DNA of 64,000 nucleotides from Tetraselmis striata (GCA_006384855.1 VCJN01001883.1:1-64000), one strand, 5' to 3'. Positions 1 to 11,670 are shown, counted from the stretch's first letter. Notes: a model not told the origin generated them from the sequence alone. Numbers and translations: made by a program.

Positions 1-112
1 ATACGCTGACATGCAGCGTACCCAAGTGTGCCGCCCAAACTAAGTCACTGTATTGCACATCTCCGGCAACCGGGAATCTGAGCACTCATAACGTCCCATG
101 CTGCGGGCACAG

Positions 113-480
113 TCCCATGCCGTGGAGGTGGGCTCGCCCGACAACGGGCATAGCCTAGAGCCGCCGCATGTGCAAGCGGGCGAAGGCATGATCGACTCTG
201 GGGAGGAGGCCGAGAGCGACAGTGACGACCAGAGCGACTCGCTGTCCGGCGCCGACACCGGCGAGGAGGAGGACAGGGATGCGGGCCGGATCCGCCCCGA
301 TGAGATGGACTTCATGCGTCTGCCTGCGAGGCTCCGCGCGCAGCAGGAGGAGCACGAACTGAGCGATGGAATGAGCGACAGCGACGAGGAGCCGGCGCCC
401 GAGCTACTTGACTTGGCCCGCCTGCCGGAGCTGCCTGATCTGCCCGAGCTGCCCCCTGAGAGGCCGGCCCTCCGCCCCGG
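113..480 (+). CDS. Acidic exon of an unidentified protein (partial)
   Basis: Open frame of about 125 residues, very rich in Asp, Glu and Ser (several DS/SD/EE runs) with a Leu/Pro/Glu repeat of the LPELPDLPELP type near the end. It stops at a canonical splice donor (GTGAGT at 481), so it is an exon rather than a whole gene. An ATG lies at 98, but an AG acceptor-like site at 111-112 makes an internal exon running in from the left edge equally possible. I do not recognise the family. Acidic low-complexity stretches of this kind occur in nuclear and ribosome-biogenesis proteins, but that is only a generality. I could not find a convincing downstream exon before 2285. Confidence 0.35.
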
Positions 481-484
481 GTGA

Positions 485-2284
485 GTATCCCACACCGCCT
501 GCCGGAAATTATAGATTTTGTGGTTGGTTTCGACGGAACAACTTGCACAGAGCACTACAAAGCCAAAAGCTGCAGAAAATAAATACTTGCGTACACAGCC
601 GGCACTTGCTGGCCTCGAGACCTCTCACCCAGCGACTACCAGTACCACAATCGCTGTATATACGGGTAACACAATCGCTTTTAAAAGTTAAGTCCCGCTC
701 TCCCTAGCCCTGGTTAGGACCTATTCTGACCGTATGTGGGGTTTAGGTTGGCCCTGAGACCCTGCTACGTGTCAAAGAGGTGCGCATGGTGACAACATAA
801 GCTGCCGCCACGCATGCGCACATACCTGACACCCGCCGTCGACACATTAAGGGGTAGTGCAGCAAGTGTGGATGACCTATCACGCAGCGTGGAGATTCCG
901 TATCATGGCACACTTTAGGAGGGCGTGTAGGTGCGAGAATTTTCTCGGCAAGCTAAGGATGTCATCGACTGGCATGTACTGGTATGTAGACAGCCCGTCC
1001 GCCGCGGCCGTTGATGCACGGGACGTGAATCTACAGCAACCACATCTATCAATGTAATCATATTTAGGTCCTTCAGATGCGTGGAGGAGCTTGTGGCGAT
1101 GTGTGGTGCCTCGCACTGAGCGGCGAGGTTGCTCACAACGTCGGTACGTTCGGCGTACATATCTAATGAATTACTGCGGGTTACACTATATCGCAGATCC
1201 AATTTACTTAGAAAATTATAGTTTGAGCCCCTTCAAGAATATCCCACGGCGTTCCCTCCATTCCATCCCTCCTTCACGACCGGCGGATACCGCGCGTCGT
1301 GTGTGTATACGAGAACCCGATATACTGCCATGTGTACTGCAGCACATCGAATTACATCGAAAATAAATCAGCGCACGGTGGGCCGGTAAAGTCTTCTAGG
1401 ATGCCGTTTTCAGATCCGTCGTCCGGTTTTCGACGGTCCTCCCGTTTTGATCCCCAGATGTACTGCGTAACACACTTTGTGAGTTATTAGTACTTACAGC
1501 AAAATGGGAGGGGGTTCCCGCGCCGATCTTACCCGACACAATTGTGCCCCCCACTAATGCGGCGATGCTAAAGAGGTCCGCCGCGGCGGATTTCTTTTTT
1601 CATACTCAACTTTGATAAGGTGGTGTACGGCACCACCAAGTACTTCAAGAGCTTTGCGCCGAGTACAAGGAAAGCGCGATATCGGCATTCAGGAACGCCG
1701 TGCTGACATGTGCCACCACCTGCCATGTCCCAAGGAGCAGCATCACGCACACCGTTCCAGTTTCGATTCCCGGCTGCGGAAACCTGTAAGATTCCCTGTC
1801 CGCCGTCTCCACCCCCTACCGCTGCTGGGCGTCATATAGTATTCAGTAGAGTGTATAGCTGCCGCGGCTGCTCTTGCTGAAGCGGCAAATCGCGACATTG
1901 CGGTGTTACGGTGTTACATGCCGCATCGGAGGGCGTATACCCGGTTTGTGATCGGAGGAGAGCCAACGCAGGTGCGGTCATCGGCCGGTCCTGCAGAACC
2001 CCCTGAGGCTACTTGCAAGGCTGGGTCGGGCCTAGCGCGGTGCAAGAGGCGTGAGCTGTTGCCTCATTAGGGTCGCTGGCGGTGGGCGCGAGACGATGCG
2101 CGGCATCCCACGTGTATTGTGCAGCATTTTACCTAATCGTTTTTACTGGATCTCACTCCCGCCCCGCCCCAAAGGCACTGAGGAAAGCGTAGGCTGCACC
2201 ACCACCTGGTGCCGTGGAAGCCACCGACGCCCACTCTTTGCAGCGCTTGTTGCAAAAATGGGTAGCCAATAGGGGTGGCATCTG
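485..2284. other. Spacer, no supported gene
   Basis: No ORF here has convincing protein character. A short frame near 1640-1790 (plus strand) reads like a broken piece of a retroelement ORF, but it is too short to support. The rest may be intron or intergenic sequence of the edge gene. Confidence 0.4.
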
Positions 2285-4533
2285 ATGGCGGGCCGTGTGC
2301 CTGCGGACAGGGCGGGAGCGTGGCAGCGGCTGCACAACGCGCACCGCTTCAACCTCATCTTCAACCTCGGCGCCCGCGCCGCGCGCCACGTCAACCGCAC
2401 CAACACGGACATGGTGGACGCGCTCAAGGAGAACGGCTCCCTCTTCAGGTTTGCGCCCACCCATGCCCCACCAGCCAACTCAAGACTGCCGACGTCTGCT
2501 CGTACTGAGGAACTGCATTCCCGGCTTTATAACAGCTAACCAGGAGGAGTTACATTCATATGTATTGATATACACTCATATAAATACATATGTTATATGG
2601 AAGCCGGCGCGGTAATATAAACACCGCAAGTGCCTGCACTGCCCGTCAGAGACAAAGTCTAGAAGAACTGCAAATGTTCTTACCGGCCGCATGTTGCAAA
2701 CGACCCAATTTGAGGGCCGTTACTAAAGGTGCTTCCATGTGAGTCGGCACTACCCGTACATATATTCGACATTTTTTTTTGATAATGCTAGAATCATGTT
2801 TTTACATTTTGCCTTTGACCCCGGACGAGCAACGATGCCTGACACCGAGCCCCCTTTGCGCGCAGTGAGCCCGTCATCCGCGCCTTCTTGGCGGTGCCTC
2901 GTGGCGCATTCGTGCCCGCCGAGTACGCGGACGAGGCCTACATCGACAGCCCGCTGCGCCTGGAAGAGTTTGAGTTCAACCTCAGCGCGCCGCACAGTAA
3001 TCCACTGCCCTAAGTAGTGACCTAAACCTGAAATTGAAGTTCAATTATTTACACATATGTATGATGCTGAGTATCATCATAGCTTTATGAGGTAGCTCCT
3101 GCAGATCAACACATACGTTTGGCGTTCGATTTAGCAAGAACTGTCTCTGCAATGCCATTGTCTCCTCTTTCTGTCTCTTACATATCACAAGGCTGAATTA
3201 CTGCTCTCTACCGCTCAATCTTTGTGGCTTTGGCGGCACATGATGACTTACTGCAGCTACATGGCGGCGGCCCCTCGGCTGCTCGTCCGAGCCGAGCTCG
3301 TGCAGCTGAGCCCTGCCCTGGCAACTTGTAGCGAGCTAAGCACATGACGCTGAGGGCCGGCTCCCTATCCCAACCGCCCATCCCACCCCCCATCCCAATC
3401 GCCAACTCACCTCCCCCGCCGAGCTTCACTTTTTCCCCTTCTACCCCTCTGTGCCCCGCCCGCTCGTAGTGCACGCCATGAGCCTGGAGGCCCTGGAGCT
3501 GCAGGCAGGGCAGCGCATTCTTGACATTGGCTGTGGCAGCGGTATCGTGTCGGCTCTTGCGGCTCTCCTGGTGCCCCCCCCCCCCCCCCCCTCCCCCCCC
3601 CCAACCCCGTCCCCCGCTGCCGCCTACCCGAAGAAGCCCAATTAAGCCCCGTGCCTTGACAGTGGAGAAAGCTCCCAACACGCCTGCCGCCGCTGCCGCA
3701 CAATCCCGCATGGTGCATCCTGCCTAATTAACCCCCCTACCCCCTTTTGCCCTTTCCTTTCTGCCCTGGGACATCAGGTGGGGTGCAGCGGCTCCGTGGT
3801 CGGCATCGACGTGCTCCCAGACGCAGTGCACCTGTCAGAGTCCAACCTGGCGCGTCTCACCGCAGACAGCAAGGCGTGCGTTCTCCACCCCCCCCCTCCT
3901 CCCGCTCTCTCTTTCTTTGCCCCCTTGTCTCCGTTCAGTCTGCCCACTGACTCTTTCATCGATAGCCATCTCGATGAGCAGCACCGGTCTGACAGAGCTC
4001 CTGCGCTGCTGGCCGCTTGCCTCCCTCGCCCAGGTTTGCCGCGGCATCTGCATCGTGCACCTTCCACCAGCACAACGCCTTCCTGCCGCTCGCCAACACC
4101 TTCGACCGCATCTACGTCGGCGCCGCTTGCCCAGAGCACCGCGTGGCGGCGCTCGCCAAGCTGCTGTCTCCAGACGGCAAGATGATCGTGCCGGTTGGCA
4201 GCGAGCTGCGCCTGGTCTCCCGGTACCTGTTTCCCCCCCCCCCCCCCCCCCCCCTGTCCCCTCTTTTGTGAGAATACCACGCATTGGGATGGCATGTCTC
4301 ATCTTTACACTGTGGCGTTTAGACCTTTCCGCATATTTTGAGTCTCCTGGGTTGATAACATGTTAGATAATGTACCGTGTCACGTTCCATGGCGTTTTGA
4401 CAACACAAGAAAGATACATGATATTGATTAGAAATAGCGTGTTATGTGCTCATTCCTTGTGAATACCCAATAGAGTAACAGACATTGCCGCAACAGTTGT
4501 TTAAGCGGGAAAGTGTATCCACCAAGATAGGAC

Positions 4534-4564
<31 letters not shown>

Positions 4565-6098
4565 TGCCTTGACTATCGACCTTGTGGTAGGTAGGCCGCA
4601 GGTTGCTGTCGCTCAAAGTACTAACAGCTCATGCGCTCAGCAGGTCGCCAGAAGCTCCCGAGGGGCAGCGCCCCCAGTTTGCGCACAAGGTGCTCTCGCA
4701 AGTGCGATTCGGTGATCTGGTGGTGCCGTCCGATGCGCGCATCGTGCTCGAGACTATCAAAGTCAGCCCCTCCCCCTCTCCATCCTTTGCCTCCTCCGAT
4801 CCCTTGAAATGTTTATTTGAGCGGTGAGGGGACGCGTTGGAAGACTTGTCGAAGACTACCTCCAAGTCATCCATTGGCGGCATTTTTAACATTCCCATTT
4901 GTCACAAAGACACCATACACAACGGCAATTCTCTGACAAGGGCGCCGGTGTGTATGGTGTCTTTGTGACAGTTCGAGTGCGAGCAGCAGTGCTCCGTGCC
5001 GCTATTGAGGTCGACGTTGGGCGACGACATGGTGGAGGCCTCTGCCGCTAGCGGGAGCAGCGCGGCGAGCGCGCAATCGGCGTGGGAATCGGGCGGAAAC
5101 GGTGTCGGCGAGGCGGACTTGGGCCCCCACGACTGCGCGCTGCGTTGCACTGTCGCCGGTTGGCGCCTTCCGGCGCACCGTGCCATGCTGAAGGGTGCGC
5201 TCACGTACCCCCCCCCCCCCCCCGACCACCTGGCCATGTATATTGCCTAATGTCCCAAGCGAATTCCTTGTGCTTTGGCTAGAGTGTCAGATATGCTATG
5301 CCTCGTATTGGTACAGAGCTTGGTAACCGTTATGCAACTTGCAAATTACCCATGGATTTCACCCTTTAATCCTTGCAATGTGGGGGGTGGGCATTTTCGC
5401 TCACAGGATGTCTGCATGCGCGGTGTGTTGGAATACGGATCTTATCAAACATATCCATCAGCGGTAGACATGGGATCTCCATGAATGAGCGCTACTCTTA
5501 ATATACAAATATGAAGGGGAAAGTATATCCGCTCAGGATAGCTTGAGTGGTGGCGAGGGCCGGGGGAGTATAGCCCTGACGTGTGCCCTCCTCGCATAGC
5601 CTCACCTGCTTGCCCCCCCCCCCCCCCCCCCGGTCCTCTCTAACACACACACAACTGCGCCCTTGTTTGGTTTCTCCCGGATGCCAGTTTCTCGCACCCC
5701 TCCCATACTGACAATAAGAGCGCCGCGGCCCCGCATTCTATCCGCCATGCAGTTCGTTGCCGGCACTTCCGGGCCTACTTTGACAGCGGCATGCGTGATG
5801 CGGACGCCGAGGAGTTTGAGGTCCCGGACAACTTTGCAAAGGCGAGTGATGCTGCATTCTCGCCCAGGGCATGTGGCAGCCCTGGATGTAGATGCATGAG
5901 GTTGCCGCTTGCTTGGCTGGGGCATGGGCGCTCTCACTTGCCACCGTCGCCATGTTTGCATGACTAACGCATGTCGGGTGCCGGCAGGAGACCATCGAGG
6001 CGTTTCTGCACTACGTGTACCACGACGCCCTGATGCCTGGGCTAAGTGGGCCCGAAGTGGCCCAACTAGTGCACGCCGCCACCTTCTTCAGCGCCCAG

Positions 6099-6137
<39 letters not shown>

Positions 6138-7289
6138 ACACACACCCTGATCAAATGGCAACAGTGGGGACCCTCCTGACGAGTCACATCATCAGTGCTT
6201 TCTTTTTTAATGGCAGTCGACGGCTTCGAGCCGATACAGAAAGAGAGAGAGAGAGAGAGACAGAGACAGGGGGAGGGGGCGGTAATGGCAACTGCGTAGT
6301 ATGATTTGCACATATGATCCGATATGTGATAACCACGCTAGGATATCTTGCGGCTCCTTGCGTCTTGGGTACATGGTTGCCTTTCTACGCGGTACCGCAC
6401 GTTTCCACTCGGATCACAATTGACCTACTACTGTAATTACACAGTTTCTAAACACCTTCATAGCAGCTCTAAACTGCTCCGGTACTTGCGTGATACTTTT
6501 GCGATCTCCGTGGGCTTTGCATTCTCCCCTTTTCATGCTATCATATATAAAGCCTTGGCAACCAACCAATCTAGTCGGCACGAGTGCATAGAGAGAATCA
6601 GCATAGAGAACCATAAATTGCGCTGAACAGCGTGCGCCCCATTTCCTTCAACTCAATGACACATAAGGGGCAGCATAATAAGTTGCGTTCCCCCCCTTCT
6701 ACCAGGCATTGTCTGATTTTCACTGACCCGCCAGCCCCGGGTGTGACCTGCCATTTGCCACTTCCCTCCCCGACCAGCGGCTCGTGTCACTGTGCGAGGC
6801 GGCGCTGGCCGCGGAGATGCACGCGGAGGGCGACGGGGCCGCGGCCGACCTGGCGCCGCAGCTTCTGATGCTTGCTGATGACGTCAACCTGCCGCACCTG
6901 CGCAATGTGGCGCTCCACTATGTGGGTCCAACACCTCCTTTATACTGCAGCCCAACCCTAGCTTGCATTATGGCCCACAATGTACGGGAGTTGTTTCACC
7001 AGAGGGGAAATAGCGACAGTGGCGGCGGTCCAAGTGATAAAATGACCTCTGAATCCCGGACACATGCTGAACCCCCCCCCCCCCCTCCCCCCCTTCCCCC
7101 CCGCCGAACCTTGCCGTCACCCGTGTCGCCTCGCTGATGCCACAGATCACACATAACTACGCTGCAGCCGCTGCCTCGCCGCACTTTGCGCAACTCTCGC
7201 AGCCGCAGATGGCGATAGTTGCCCAGGCGGCGTGTGAGCGCTACATGCGGACGCTGTCTGCGCTCAAGGTGCGGCATCCCCTGACCTGA
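2285..7289 (+). CDS. Protein-L-isoaspartate O-methyltransferase (PCMTD-like) fused to a BTB/POZ domain
   Basis: Eleven exons: 2285-2448, 2866-2996, 3470-3570, 3778-3875, 4034-4222, 4644-4761, 4972-5194, 5753-5841, 5988-6098, 6778-6921, 7146-7289. They give 503 codons plus TGA. Residues 1-267 form a SAM-dependent PIMT fold: NLSAPHMHAM (about 93-102), SAM-binding LDIGCGSG (116-123), VVGIDVLPDA, then FDRIYVGA and MIVPVG. The stretch after MIVPVG resembles PCMTD1/2 more than plain PIMT. A Ser/Ala/Gly-rich linker (about 285-318) leads to a BTB domain (about 320-408; LPAHRAML, HFRAYFDSGM, TIEAFLHYVY) and a helical BACK-like tail to 503. PIMT transfers methyl from SAM to isoaspartyl damage sites. 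BTB domains dimerise and bind Cullin-3. I infer a damage-recognising E3 adaptor. Intron 8 uses a GC donor; the other donors are GT. The end of exon 7 was chosen at AAGG/GTGCGC because only that phase restores the BTB core. Confidence 0.85.
4233..4254 (+). repeat. Poly-C tract (C22) in intron 5 of the PIMT-BTB gene
   Basis: Uninterrupted run of 22 C ten bases after the GT donor at 4223. A run of 29 G lies in the same intron at 4536-4564. Confidence 0.95.
4536..4564 (+). repeat. Poly-G tract (G29) in intron 5 of the PIMT-BTB gene
   Basis: Uninterrupted run of 29 G, about 80 bases before the acceptor of exon 6. It is complementary to the C22 tract of the same intron. Confidence 0.95.
4900..4970 (+). 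repeat. Perfect 22-bp inverted repeat (hairpin) at the 3' end of intron 6
   Basis: Arms 4900-4921 and 4949-4970 are exact reverse complements, with a 27-base loop between them. The last base of the right arm is the A of the AG acceptor (4970-4971) of exon 7, so the whole 3' end of the intron is this hairpin. It could be a small hairpin/MITE-type insertion or a regulated splice-site structure. Confidence 0.9.
6101..6137 (+). repeat. Poly-C tract (C37) directly after the intron 9 donor
   Basis: The exon ends CCCAG at 6098; the intron begins GT and then runs 37 C without interruption. This is the clearest example of the intronic poly-C habit of this genome. Confidence 0.95.
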
Positions 7290-8812
7290 AAAGCACGGGG
7301 CTGCTTGAGGGGAGGGCTGCCTCCCCGTACCTACCGGGCCAGGGTGATGGTTCATGGTGGTGATGGTGATGGCGGGGAAGGCGACAACGGCGTGTTGGTG
7401 GTGGGGAATGGGCAACAATGGTGGGGCAGTGTTGTTGTTGGTGATGTTGCAGGGTGGTGGTGTGTGCTTGTGCGTGTTGGAAGGCTTGGCTGCGCACCGC
7501 GAGAGGGAGGGAGAGAGAGGGGGAGAATCCATTAAAGCGGGAGAATCCATTAAAGCGTCATGTCCTCAGGGGAATTGGGCTCGGACGCAATTACACTTCT
7601 CCATCAATATATATGCACGCAATTGTAACAATTTTCCTCGCCTATTCATTCGATCGGTTCCTTCGATGCGTGTTGATCTGTTTATCAAATCCACATTGCG
7701 GGTGGCACTCTGATCGCGACTCTTTTCGCAACGAATACTGAATTCTGGCGACTGCGCCGTTGGAATGCTTCCGCTCAGTGCATCAGTGTCGTCCAGGGCA
7801 ATTAAGCGGTTTGCGCGGTATAATGAAAAGGGTTTTGTATATCAGGCTTTGTAGTGTCTTTCTGGTACGCCGTCATAGATCTAGGCACGGAGACATTAAT
7901 TGCGTTGGATGCCAACGGATGTGTCGATGCCGCAAGCTGTGCGTACCCTGGTAGTCCCATCCCCGGACCCGACTATGGCGAGGTTGTCAGAGTGTGTTGC
8001 GCTGCCAGTACCAGTAAGGCCATGCTCCACGCCTGGCCGCCATGTAGGAGGTGGCGGGCCCTTGTCAAGATGGGCTGGACATCAGCGGCAAGACCGGCGG
8101 CGCCTTCAGCTTCCCATTGTAGAGTCGCATGTTGCCATGTCCAGAAGACGCGTGTTGCTGATGATGCCGCTGCCGGCTTCATGCCCGTTGAGTCGGGTCG
8201 GTTTGCCGCACTCGCCAAGTTTGCCCATGTCGTAGTACACACCCCACATGCCCTGTCACCCGTGGTTACGTAAACTGTAATACTATCTCAATGCTCTGTA
8301 CATGGTTTGTCTCCAGCCATAAGACGTTCATATGGTGTTGGGGTCGGTAGCTCAGCGAATTGTTCGAGTCCTCACGAATTGTTTGCGTGTTGGATACTTG
8401 TCCCCCCTGCGTTGCCCATGGTCTGGCAGGCAGGCACCGGTGATGACATCACAAGTAATCGAGCAGACCATAGTGTAGTGAGTGCCTATGTGGGTTGCTG
8501 TGTCAACACCCATTGCCCAATTCGCTTAAGTTCAGTCAGCTACGAGATGCCAGCAGCCAAAAGGAGCTTCGCCGGGGGTGTGTCGCCAAGTATCCGGAAG
8601 CGACCTCACACCGGATACTCCGTTGTGCGATGACCTCCACCCCAAATGCAAATCTAAAACTTGTCACCACTTGTTCCCGGGCAGCACCGCCGGCTACTCG
8701 TCATGCGCCGGATCCGGCTCCAAAAGTGATGAACATGCACAGGGTCGGCTAGGCCCGCCGCATGTCGTCCTTCAAAGGCCAGTCTCATGCAGCGTTTCAC
8801 CTCCCCGAAAAA
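7290..8812. other. Spacer, no supported gene
   Basis: Contains GT-rich and GA-rich low-complexity sequence (7340-7530), a small direct repeat around 7527-7557, and a 139-codon plus-strand frame (7854-8273) without recognisable features. The opposite strand of that frame has fragments that look protein-like but are cut by stops, perhaps a decayed gene. Confidence 0.4.
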
Positions 8813-10055
8813 CTACACTCGTCGCTGCCACCAGTCGTTGCCTTTCTCGCGCTCCTCGTCAATCGCTGCCGTGAGCAATGCCTCCACGCCGCTCAAGCGG
8901 AGCGCGAGGCATCCATACTCGTGCAACCCGCCTCCTCCCGGCGCGCGTGTGGCGATTGGCGGAAGCCTTGCCATTGGTAGGCCCTCGAACAGCTTCTCGG
9001 TGTACATGCCATCACCCTGCGGGAAGGTTATCTCGATCTGTTCGAGCTTGGGGCAGCCCCTCTTCCAACGCTGCAGCTCAACAGCGAGCGCGATGCGGCC
9101 GAAACTGCCGAAGAGGTGCATGGGCCCCAAGCCGATGCGGCAGGACGTCAGGTTGGGACAGTCCAGCGTCAAATTGAAGTGCTTGCCGCACACATATCGT
9201 CTGCTGAAGGTTGTCAGTGACAGCGATTGGAGATTCAGATGGGAATGTGAGTTCAGGTGCAAGGCGCGGATTCCTGGGCAGGCAGGCATGATTGTAGAAA
9301 ACAGAAAGTCTTGCAAGTAGGAATCGCTGACAGCGTCCCATGGGGCCGGAAGCAACTTCAACTCCACCAGTTTGTCCAGTGTCCCGGGCAGGCGCGTGGT
9401 TGCATCTCTGCTTTGGATGTGGGTGATGACAAGGTGGGACATGGTGAGGGACCTCAGCGTTGGGGTCAGAGTAGGCAGCTGGACAAGGATCCGTGCTTGC
9501 GCATCTCCTGAAAGCTGGTGGACGTCGAGCTCTTGCAGATTGGACAGCGAAGAGAATGCAACTTGCGCCGGGCGCTTGTCGAGGAAAGAGTCAAACCAAC
9601 CAGACAGAACGGAGATCTTGCGCACTGCTGCGGCGCGGTCGGGGCGTTGAATGTAGGAAAGGTAGCGATCTCGGGTGCGGCGACATTTCTCTGCGGGGTG
9701 GAAGATAAGCCATGCGTCGGAAACCGAGATACTCCTGGGTGAATCGTGACTTGAGGCTGTGCTTGCCACGTGTCATACTAGTGCAAGCAGAGCAACAAAG
9801 TGGGGACGCGACATGCGAAAGGCGGCGACCTTTGAGGAGGTACTCCTCATCGGAGGACTCTGACGGGTAGCATCGGAACTCCGTGTCATCGTCCCCTGGT
9901 CCGTATCCAAGGCGGCTCCACACTTGCTTGGATAGGCCCATTCCTGAGATGGCACTCCGGAACGAGCGACAGGTGCACTCCATCACAGCCATGCGGTCAT
10001 ATCGGCCATCGGCGGAGACGCGCTCCGCCACATCCTCAATGATGTTTGCTGGCAG
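8813..10055 (-). CDS. F-box-like / leucine-rich protein (5' end not resolved)
   Basis: Two exons on the minus strand, 10055-9779 and 9690-8813, joined by an 88-base GT-AG intron. The joined frame is 385 codons including the stop. The first exon opens right after a TTTTCCGCAG acceptor and begins LPANIIEDVAERV, followed by CTCRSFRSAI. This is the shape of an F-box (hydrophobic Leu-Pro start, then the C-x-S/W-R helix). The second exon has regularly spaced leucines (LSNLQELDV, TLRSLTMSHLV, LVELKLLPAPW, IRALHLNSH) typical of F-box-associated leucine-rich repeats. F-box proteins are substrate receptors of SCF (Cullin-1) ubiquitin ligases. At least one more 5' exon with the start codon must lie beyond 10055; I could not place it. 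The weak F-box makes the family call moderate. Confidence 0.55.
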
Positions 10056-11340
10056 CTGCGGAAAAAGCGACGAAAGGGGCCGATCGTGACCCTAGGGGAT
10101 GACGTGCTGCATGTATTGTTCGCATATACGGATGACAATCTGGATCAATATGCTATCTCAGGGAGAGCACCTGGTCCCATCGGCTCGGCGACTGCGTGCT
10201 TTGGTCGTACTCGTGATGAGCTAAGCAGGGTGAAGGTGTGACGACGTCGTCCAGAAGCGTTGGCTTCCTGATAAGCGGCCGCCCTCTCGCCTCCAGGAAA
10301 CAGTCGCAAGGCCGCTGCGGTGATAGTGGACCAGCGAACCCGCCGCGGTTCGCTCCTCCATCGCCTGCAGTATGCTTTGTCGAGCGGTGGGCGGAGACGA
10401 AAAATGGGGGCGCTGCGCAGTCGAGACGTTCCCCGCTAGTAAGCCGCGATAGCAGTCCTTATTTGCCGGGGCTCAGCCGCAGTGCTGCACGACACTACCA
10501 GGGAGATAACGCCCGCCGTTGCTTTTCGTCGCTTGTTTGATTCCGTAGGTGGTGGCAGCGATGTACATTTCTGTTGAATGCCTCCTTGCACAGCCGCCAA
10601 GCGAAGCCCCCAAAAGTGCAGCAGGGCAAAAGCAGTTCCGAAAGTAGCGAGTATCGTGCACCCGTAGCTGATTCCTCCGTGGACGCTAACGGCACAGGGC
10701 AAGGGTGACCGACGTCGGCATCCCGCACCCTAAAACCGCGTGCCTTTCCCGTTGGCCCACCCTAACGCTTGCCATTCAGTGCTCTTGTTAGTCGACACTT
10801 GTGCCGGTGAGCGTGTGGTAACATTTTGCTGAAAAACAGCGCAATGCACCGAAGCGATTCAGGGATGTCTGCCGCGCCGAATCGCAGACAGGTGACGATG
10901 AGGGCGCTGCGCGCGCCTTTTCATTCGCGCGTATCGGCGCGCGGCGATACGGGCGAGGCTGCCGCGGAGAGGTCGGCCGCCGTCGCCGCCGACACGACCG
11001 CCCGATGCGCTGCTGCCCGCAGAAGGGTTCCCCATTGACATAATACCAGCACTCTACACGCAACACATCGCTCGAGTCACTCGGCTGTCTCTGCACCAAC
11101 CACTTTTCCCCGGCGGCAGCGGACGGGGCCCCGCCCCGCAGGCAGTGCGAGCGGCGGCGTTACAGCGCGCTGGTCTAACCCCACAGTCCTCGGCGGGCCG
11201 CTCTGTTCCGTGCTGTGGGTGGTTCCATCAACACGCAGCCCCCACCTCGACCCCCCGCCTCTCCCCGGCCACTTTCCTCTTGCTAGGGCTCCCCCCTTCC
11301 CCCCTGCACATCCCGCCCGCGCCTAGGCCGGCAGGGCGGC
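10056..11340. other. Spacer and probable missing 5' exon / promoter regions
   Basis: Should hold the first exon of the minus-strand F-box gene and the promoter of the plus-strand RPC11 gene, which are divergently arranged. No exon can be placed with confidence. The stretch before 11341 is C-rich. Confidence 0.4.
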
Positions 11341-11670
11341 ATGATCGCGTACTGCCCCACCTGCGCCAACATGCTGCTGGTGGAGAAACTGGTGGCGGAC
11401 GCGGAGCTGCGCTACTTCTGCCAGACGTGCCCCTACGTGTACTGCGTGGACCGCGAGCTCGCCAAGCGCGTGCCCACCGTGCTCAAGGAGGTGGACGACG
11501 TGCTGGGCGGCGACGCGGCGTGGGCCAACGTGGCCAAGACGGACGCGCGCTGCCGGGAGTGCGACTACCACCAGGCGTACTTCATGGAGATCCAGATCCG
11601 CTCCGCCGACGAGCCCGCCACGCTTTTCTTCAAGTGCGTCAAGTGCGGCTACCAGTGGCGCGAAGGCTAG
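11341..11670 (+). CDS. RPC11: DNA-directed RNA polymerase III subunit RPC11 (C11 / POLR3K)
   Basis: Single-exon frame of 109 residues, the usual length of this subunit. The N-terminal zinc ribbon has YCPTCANML and YFCQTCPYVY (two CxxC pairs). The C-terminal TFIIS-like ribbon has CRECDYHQAYF, then IQIRSADEPATLFFKCVKCGYQW. The RSADEP hairpin with its acidic Asp-Glu is the hallmark of RPC11, which gives Pol III its RNA-cleavage activity and supports termination and reinitiation. The start is the ATG at 11341, just before the first CxxC, as in the family. The gene has no intron, unlike most of its neighbours, and it lies upstream of the tRNA genes of the window only by coincidence of place. The call is secure. 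Confidence 0.95.
   Translation: MIAYCPTCANMLLVEKLVADAELRYFCQTCPYVYCVDRELAKRVPTVLKEVDDVLGGDAAWANVAKTDARCRECDYHQAYFMEIQIRSADEPATLFFKCVKCGYQWREG

Noticed and set aside
40-555. 171-codon minus-strand frame opposite the acidic exon
   Set aside because: Ser/Cys-rich shadow of the acidic plus-strand frame.
7854-8273. 139-codon plus-strand frame, and a protein-like minus-strand reading of the same DNA
   Set aside because: No motif on either strand, and the minus reading is broken by stops. May be a decayed gene, but cannot be supported.
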